Of a DNA stretch of 19,434 nucleotides, positions 14,801-19,434 are shown piece after piece. Numbering within the stretch: the first letter of the stretch is position 1; each line of letters begins with the position of its first letter. The notes under the pieces are model-generated. The model had not been told where the DNA came from and made no database searches. It was given only the letters and a program-made list of their open reading frames with translations. Source of the DNA: Yoonia sp. GTDB lineage: Bacteria; Pseudomonadota; Alphaproteobacteria; Rhodobacterales; Rhodobacteraceae. The stretch is taken from contig JAPKCP010000019.1 of the NCBI GenBank assembly GCA_028822885.1, positions 1 to 19,434 on the forward strand, given 5' to 3'. The position numbers and the translations under genes were made by a program.

Positions 14801-16094
14801 TGCTAAGCACAAAGTAGGCTACGGTTCCAAAATTCTGATCTCAGAAGGTCAGGACATTCTGCGCGGCGATAAGCTGTTTGAATGGGATCCGTACACGTTG
14901 CCAATCATCGCGGACAAATCTGGAACGGCGCGCTTTGTTGACCTTGTCAACGGTATCGCTATTCGGGAAGACACCGATGACGCGACAGGTATGACACAGC
15001 GTATTGTGACTGACTGGCGTGCAGCACCAAAAGGCAATGAGCTTGCTCCTAAGATCATTGTTGTTGGCGCTGATGGCGAACCTACCATGAAAGACGACGG
15101 GAACCCTGTTTCCTACGGCATGTCTGTGGATGCGGTTCTGTCTGTTGAAGATGGTCAGGAAATCTCTGCTGGTGACGTTGTCGCGCGTATTCCGCGCGAG
15201 GGTGCTAAGACCAAGGATATTACAGGTGGTTTGCCACGTGTTGCTGAATTGTTCGAAGCGCGTCGTCCAAAAGACCACGCCATCATTGCTGAGATCGATG
15301 GCTATGTTCGCTTTGGTAAGGACTACAAAAACAAGCGTCGCATCGCGATTGAATCTGTCGATGATGCAGACATTAAGGTCGAATACATGGTGCCAAAGGG
15401 CAAGCACATCCCGGTTGTGGAAGGTGACTTTGTCTCTAAGGGCGATTACATCATGGACGGCAACCCAGCCCCGCACGATATTCTTGCGGTTATGGGTGTT
15501 GAGGCGCTTGCTGACTACATGATCGACGAAGTTCAGGACGTTTATCGTCTGCAGGGCGTTAAGATCAACGACAAGCATATCGAAGTTATTGTCCGCCAGA
15601 TGCTCCAGAAATTGGAAATTCAGGACAGCGGTGACACCGTTCTTCTCAAGGGTGAGAACGTCGATAAGGCTGAGTTTGACGAAGCTAACGCGAAGGCACT
15701 GAAGCGTGGTGATCGTCCAGCAACCGGAGAGCCGGTTCTGTTGGGGATTACGAAAGCGTCGTTGCAGACACGTTCGTTTATCTCTGCGGCGTCCTTCCAG
15801 GAAACAACGCGCGTTCTGACGGAAAGCTCCGTTCAGGGTAAGCGGGACAAACTGGTTGGTCTCAAGGAGAACGTCATCGTAGGCCGTCTGATCCCAGCCG
15901 GTACTGGTGGTGCGTCAAAGCGTGTTCGCAAAATTGCGACCGATCGTGACAACGTTGTTGTTGAGACCCGTCGTGAAGAGGCAGAACAAGCAGCAGCACT
16001 CGCTGCACCGTCCGCAATGGACTTACGCGACGACGTTGTTGGGGCTGACGTGTTTGACGCCTTCGTCGATGAAACGCCGGATAGCCGCGATTGA
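11838..16094 (+). CDS. rpoC: DNA-directed RNA polymerase subunit beta-prime
   Basis: 1418 residues from ATG 11838; AAGGA (11825-11829) lies eight bases upstream, so this is preferred to an in-frame TTG at 11832. Zinc site 1: C72, C74, C87, C90 (CLCG ... CEKC). Catalytic Mg site: [10 protein letters not shown], with D463, D465 and D467. Zinc site 2: C811, then [11 protein letters not shown] with C885, C892 and C895. Next comes the bridge-helix/trigger-loop region, [20 protein letters not shown]. The subunit is complete and uninterrupted, and binds NusG through its clamp helices. It ends the operon: a strong terminator follows 22 bases after the TGA. Confidence 0.98.
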   Translation: [1418 protein letters not shown]

Positions 16095-16116
16095 TTTGAT
16101 CGCTTGATTTGAATTG

Positions 16117-16152
16117 AAAAGGCCCCCGCAGGAAACTGTGGGGGCCTTTTTC
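16117..16152 (+). terminator. Strong intrinsic terminator after rpoC
   Basis: GGCCCCCGCA (16121-16130) pairs with TGTGGGGGCC (16137-16146), loop GGAAAC, extended by AAAA before and TTTTT after. A textbook terminator closing the rpoBC transcript. Confidence 0.93.
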
Positions 16153-16666
16153 CGTTGGGGGCGGTGACGTTTCCTTGGACAAATGGCGTTAAATTGCGAT
16201 CAGGTTTGTATGACTTTGTGAAGAAAGTGATGATGGCCCTCTCAGTATGTTTACGATGATAAACTATCAGAATGCGGGCTATGAGGGCGGTGAGACATCA
16301 TTTGCAGACACCTTTTCTTTGCAGGTGTGTTCAGATTTCATGAAAATACCGTAAACTGTGAAGGCATTATTCTTTCATCATCCGCTTTGACACAAAGGCG
16401 AAGTGATAGTGAGTGGTCAAAAGTACGCTCTGCGTACAGATGTGATGTTTAATCCAAGCGCGTAATTGGTACGACTGGAACTGACACGATAGGGCTCTGT
16501 CCGTGCTCCAAATCGGATGTCGCATACTCGTTTCGTGAGTGGTTCATCAAAAAATTACCACATGGTTATGGTCTCCCAGCTTGATTGGGTAATGGCACTG
16601 CCCTAGCGTCAGTACCAAGCGCTACATTTCCGCGAGTTTTAACGAGTTCATTTGAAAGAAGCCTTC
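16153..16666 (+). other. About 510-base intergenic region without a recognisable gene
   Basis: No ORF with a ribosome binding site or recognisable protein was found on either strand. Local structures: ACACCT/AGGTGT around a nine-base loop near 16300-16330, and a perfect GTACGC (16423-16428) with GCGTAC (16432-16437) around TCT. A perfect -35 hexamer TTGACA (16387-16392) lacks a -10 box at normal spacing. Base composition is more AT-rich than the flanking genes. It presumably holds the desaturase promoter and may hold decayed sequence or a small RNA. Confidence 0.6.
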
Positions 16667-17653
16667 ATGTCCATTCGTAAAATGGCACATCCCTATGCTC
16701 GACCGCAGAATGATGTTGCTTTGTTTCATTTGATAATCACCACCATAATGTATTTCGGCGCCATTGCTCTTGGGACTGTTTATTTTGGTAATTATCTGAT
16801 GATGGCGCTGGCAATTGTGCTCTTCACTGGCGGCGGTATCCGCTATTTTGGCGCGCAGCACGATTGTGGTCATGCTGCCCATTTCAGCAACCGCACAGTT
16901 AACACAACTGTGGGCGTGATCCTTGGGGCATTCACAGCGCATCCGTTCTACGCGATGCGCTACAATCACAATTTTCACCACCGCCACATTGGCAATCTTG
17001 ATGCACGCGATGCCCACGAGGTTCTGACGTGGACTGTCGCAGAATATCAGGCGGCTGGGTTCTGGGGAAAGCTGTTCTATCGGACCTATCGATCGATCCC
17101 GGTGATCTATTTCTTCGGTCCGATTTTCATCTTCTTTATCCGCTACCGCATTCCCAAGAACGTGAGCAAAACGGGGTGGTTGGATGTCGTGATGCAGAAC
17201 GGTCTGATGTTTGTGCTCTGGGTGGGGGTCTTTATCATCGGTGGAACGACGGCCTTCACATTCTTCATGATTGCCAATGTCTTTGCCTGCTGTTTCGGAA
17301 CGTTTATGGTTTATGCAGGCCACAATTTTGAAGAGGCATACTGGGAAAGCGAAGATGCGGTAGATTTTGAAGACGCGTCTCTGAAAGGATCTAGCGTCCT
17401 TGATTTTGGCCCCATCTTTCACTTTCTGACCTATAATTTTGCCTACCACGACCTACACCACCTTTATGTGAAGATTCCGGCGTACCGGTTGAAGGCGTGC
17501 CACGAGGCGCTGGAAGATGTTCTCCAACCGACCCGCATGGGCTGGGGCGAAGCAATCGCTTGTGTAAAATGGAAACTGTGGGACGAGGACAGCAAACGGA
17601 TGGTTCGGTTTTCTGACATCGAAAAAATAGTGGTTCTGAGCCCGGTTGAATAA
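16667..17653 (+). CDS. Membrane fatty acid desaturase
   Basis: 328 residues. The three histidine boxes of the membrane di-iron desaturases are complete: HDCGH (65-69), HNFHH (101-105) and HDLHH (261-265), with a further histidine at H219 (YAGHN). Several hydrophobic segments (about 18-55, 75-90, 135-158, 179-216) fit four membrane helices. The protein would insert a double bond into acyl chains using O2 and an electron carrier, probably as an acyl-lipid desaturase of the Des type; regiospecificity is not readable. Residues 1-5 could be added from a TTG at 16652; ATG 16667 with GAAAGAAG upstream was preferred, though the ribosome binding site is weak and ATG 16682 is possible. A DMT transporter gene follows after 37 bases. 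Confidence 0.82.
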   Translation: MSIRKMAHPYARPQNDVALFHLIITTIMYFGAIALGTVYFGNYLMMALAIVLFTGGGIRYFGAQHDCGHAAHFSNRTVNTTVGVILGAFTAHPFYAMRYNHNFHHRHIGNLDARDAHEVLTWTVAEYQAAGFWGKLFYRTYRSIPVIYFFGPIFIFFIRYRIPKNVSKTGWLDVVMQNGLMFVLWVGVFIIGGTTAFTFFMIANVFACCFGTFMVYAGHNFEEAYWESEDAVDFEDASLKGSSVLDFGPIFHFLTYNFAYHDLHHLYVKIPAYRLKACHEALEDVLQPTRMGWGEAIACVKWKLWDEDSKRMVRFSDIEKIVVLSPVE

Positions 17654-17671
17654 TCTGGTGAAACCCAGATT
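17652..17671 (+). other. Hairpin overlapping the desaturase stop codon
   Basis: AATCTGG (17652-17658) pairs perfectly with CCAGATT (17665-17671), loop TGAAAC. The first two bases belong to the TAA. No T-run follows, so read-through into the transporter gene is expected. Confidence 0.5.
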
Positions 17672-17690
17672 GCACTGCTACGGCTGATTT

Positions 17691-18593
17691 ATGGCAGTGA
17701 TTTCTGACAACATGCGTGGCGCATTTTTTATGATGGGGTCGATGTCGGCCTTTACCATAAATGATGCGTTCATGAAGGCAGTGTCGACGGATTTGCCGTT
17801 GATGCAGTCAATCTTCCTGCGTGGCCTCATCGTGTTGCCGTTGTTGATGCTGTTGTGCAGGGCTTTGGGTCAGTTGCGGTTCGACTTAAGCCGTCAAGAT
17901 TGGACGCTCATCCTGATCCGAACCGTGGCTGAGATGTTCGGCGCGTTGTTGTTCATCAACGCCTTGTTCAACATGCCATTGGCAAACGTGAGCGCGATCC
18001 TGCAAGCCTTGCCATTGACGGTCAGCCTTGCTGCAGCGGTGTTTTTCAAAGAACCATTGGGATGGCGGCGTATCACCGCTATCGTCGTTGGGTTCGCAGG
18101 TGTGTTGTTGATCGTACGACCGGGTGGGTCCGACTTTAACGTGTATTCACTTTATGCGGTTGGTGCCGTGGTTGTCGTGACGGTCAGGGACCTTGCCGCA
18201 CGGCGGATTTCACGCGACGTGCCGTCGACGTTAGTGGCTGTGGTCGCAGCAGGAGGTGTGACACTGATGGCAGCTTGTGGTTTGCCGTTTGAGACTTGGG
18301 TGCCAATCGCCGCACCACAGTTTGGCCTGCTGGCAGGTGCTGCAGTCTTCGTCATCGGCGGTTACATTTTCTCGGTCGCAGCAATGCGGGTCGGTGAGAT
18401 CGGCTTTGTCGCGCCGTTTCGGTACACAAGCTTGCTTGTTGCGCTCATCCTAGGGTTTTTAGTCTTTGGTGAGGTCCCCAGAACGTTGACATTCATCGGG
18501 GCAGGGATCGTTGTTTCCATGGGGCTGTTCACGTTGTATCGCGAACAAAGGGTCAAGCGACGATTGGCCCGTCAAACAGGCCAACCGATCTAA
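17691..18593 (+). CDS. DMT-superfamily (EamA) transporter
   Basis: 300 residues with about ten hydrophobic helices arranged as two EamA repeats (about 8-140 and 150-285), ending in a basic cytosolic tail (YREQRVKRRLARQ). Repeat marks seen: ALFNMPLANVSAILQALPL and FKEPLGWRRITAIVVGFAGV in the first half, and VAPFRYTSLLVALILGFLVF with GEVPRTLTFIGAGIVV in the second. Such inner-membrane proteins export or import small metabolites (amino acids, nucleosides, S-adenosylmethionine in relatives); the substrate here is unknown. No clear ribosome binding site precedes ATG 17691, so coupling to the desaturase message is possible. It ends three bases from the convergent lipoprotein gene. Confidence 0.85.
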   Translation: MAVISDNMRGAFFMMGSMSAFTINDAFMKAVSTDLPLMQSIFLRGLIVLPLLMLLCRALGQLRFDLSRQDWTLILIRTVAEMFGALLFINALFNMPLANVSAILQALPLTVSLAAAVFFKEPLGWRRITAIVVGFAGVLLIVRPGGSDFNVYSLYAVGAVVVVTVRDLAARRISRDVPSTLVAVVAAGGVTLMAACGLPFETWVPIAAPQFGLLAGAAVFVIGGYIFSVAAMRVGEIGFVAPFRYTSLLVALILGFLVFGEVPRTLTFIGAGIVVSMGLFTLYREQRVKRRLARQTGQPI

Positions 18594-18596
18594 ATG

Positions 18597-19226
18597 TTAA
18601 CGGCGTTCGCCAAGGAACCGGCCAGATCCCGTCAGTAAGATGTCGTATTCGTCTGTTGATCCACCAGTCGTACCACCAGAAACGCGTCCAGTGATGACAT
18701 CCGCACTTTCGGCGTCATCGACAAAATCACCGTCAAGATCGAGCGACCAAGTGCCGGTTTGCTCAAACAACGTGTCAGACAAAACAGCGCCAAGAACGCC
18801 CGTGGCAGTCGCCCCAAGGCGGCCTTCGCGAACGGTTCCCGAAATGTCGAGATCGCCGTCAAGCTTTTGATCCTCGTAGCCGTTGTCGTTGTCATCAAAC
18901 AAATTGATATCCGAAATTGAGCCACTGACAACATCTCCTGACCCGACATGAGTCGGTGATGCGGACATATCAACCCGAAGGTCCAGTAGGCCAGCAACGC
19001 TAAAGTCATCCTCACCGTTTACGATCGCATCGCTGCGAATGTGACCCTGATAGGTCGCGGCACCCGTTGGAATGTCTGCGGATGGTGTTGGATCAAATCG
19101 CGCGGCGCGCGTGTCGTCGGCAGTGAACGCGCGCAGATCGGCACGGTTAAGCGAGTTCTTATCTGGTAGCGCGCAAGCGGTAAGGCTGGCGGCCGCAATC
19201 ATCGGAAGGATAATGCGATATGTCAT
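18597..19226 (-). CDS. Putative lipoprotein, beta-rich, paralog of the next gene
   Basis: 209 residues. The signal peptide ends in a lipobox L-T-A-C with C18 as the lipidated residue, so it is probably an outer-membrane lipoprotein. The rest is Gly/Asp-rich with alternating hydrophobic residues, repeated acidic stretches (DINLFDDNDNGYEDQ; SLDLDGDFVDD) and a C-terminal G-S-G-R-F-L-G motif. This pattern recalls the small barrel domain of TbpB-like surface lipoproteins, but similarity is by eye and the function is unknown. The start has AGGA upstream in the transcript. The adjacent upstream gene ends in an almost identical motif, indicating tandem duplication. Confidence 0.75.
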   Translation of the reverse strand: MTYRIILPMIAAASLTACALPDKNSLNRADLRAFTADDTRAARFDPTPSADIPTGAATYQGHIRSDAIVNGEDDFSVAGLLDLRVDMSASPTHVGSGDVVSGSISDINLFDDNDNGYEDQKLDGDLDISGTVREGRLGATATGVLGAVLSDTLFEQTGTWSLDLDGDFVDDAESADVITGRVSGGTTGGSTDEYDILLTGSGRFLGERR

Positions 19227-19354
19227 GAAATGGTCGTCCTATTTAGTGGGGCATTGGGTTACTGTGCCACCATTGGTAAAATCTGAGCTAATGATATGCG
19301 ATAACAACCCATCGCAACAGTGTATAGGGTGTGGGCTGTGCGGGTTTTTGCCTG

Positions 19355-19434
19355 CTATTGTGCTTCCCCGTAGAAACGCCCATTGCCAGTTAACGCGACA
19401 TTGTAATCGTCACGCGACCCACCTGTGGTACCAC
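19355..19434 (-). CDS. Second lipoprotein-family paralog, C-terminus only (partial)
   Basis: Reading the minus strand from the window edge to the TAG (19355-19357) gives 25 residues: GTTGGSRDDYNVALTGNG followed by RFYGEAQ. Aligned without gaps to the last 25 residues of the 18597-19226 product, 16 are identical, including GTTGGS, the aspartate and tyrosine pair, LTG, GRF and GE. The rest of the gene lies beyond the window, so its lipobox and length are unseen. It is upstream of and co-oriented with its paralog, separated by 128 bases. Confidence 0.72.
   Translation of the reverse strand, partial: GTTGGSRDDYNVALTGNGRFYGEAQ

Noticed and set aside
16247..16354. 35-codon ORF (MFTMINYQNAGYEGGETSFA...) in the gap after rpoC
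   Set aside because: No ribosome binding site, no recognisable family, and a length expected by chance in 500 bases; kept only as a note.
16387..16415. Perfect TTGACA -35 box upstream of the desaturase
   Set aside because: No acceptable -10 hexamer lies 16-18 bases downstream; the nearest, TAGTGA, is at 14.
1..19434. CRISPR array, insertion sequence, prophage, intein or toxin-antitoxin pair
   Set aside because: No spaced repeats, transposase, terminal inverted repeats around a gene, phage genes or small paired ORFs with such signatures were seen.

Overview
The window carries the secE-nusG-rplKA-rplJL-rpoBC block of a bacterium, flanked by accessory genes. Protein sequences and layout (tuf end, tRNA-Trp, secE, nusG upstream of rplK; GTG-started rplJ; RpoB of 1379 and RpoC of 1418 residues; DUF1007 plus NicO metal transporter; DUF374 acyltransferase) point to an alphaproteobacterium, most likely a marine Rhodobacterales/Roseobacter-group species. 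The genus cannot be fixed by eye.

Layout. 1-77: the last codons of a tuf gene (EF-Tu), followed by two elaborate stem-loops and a hairpin terminator (63-202). 297-1825: a two-gene operon for a periplasmic DUF1007 protein and a NicO-type Ni/Co (or Zn) permease, with a well-formed promoter that would give a leaderless mRNA. 1852-2526 (minus): a DUF374 lysophospholipid-acyltransferase-like protein, convergent with the permease. 2640-2715: tRNA-Trp(CCA), followed closely by a sulfotransferase-like gene (2756-3643). 3733-16094: secE, nusG, rplK, rplA, terminator, rplJ, rplL, rpoB, rpoC and a strong terminator. 16153-16666: about 510 bases with no convincing gene. 16667-18593: a membrane fatty-acid desaturase and a DMT/EamA transporter. 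18597-19434 (minus): two tandem, related lipoprotein-type genes, the second cut by the window end.

How it works together. The core encodes the SecE translocase subunit, the elongation factor NusG, the L11/L1 and L10/L12 stalk proteins of the 50S ribosome and the beta and beta-prime subunits of RNA polymerase. These systems are classically controlled by mRNA leader structures. The sequence shows a credible L1-type hairpin before rplK, an L10-type leader before rplJ with a possible Shine-Dalgarno switch, three stem-loops between rplL and rpoB, and two adjacent hairpins between rpoB and rpoC, the first overlapping the rpoB stop codon. The flanking genes look like accessory cargo inserted into conserved synteny: in related genomes tuf often lies next to tRNA-Trp/secE, and rpsL-rpsG-fusA often follows rpoC.

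I found no CRISPR array, insertion sequence, phage gene or intein. The least explained items are the RNA structures around tuf, rplJ, rplL-rpoB and rpoB-rpoC, and the tandem lipoprotein family at the right end.
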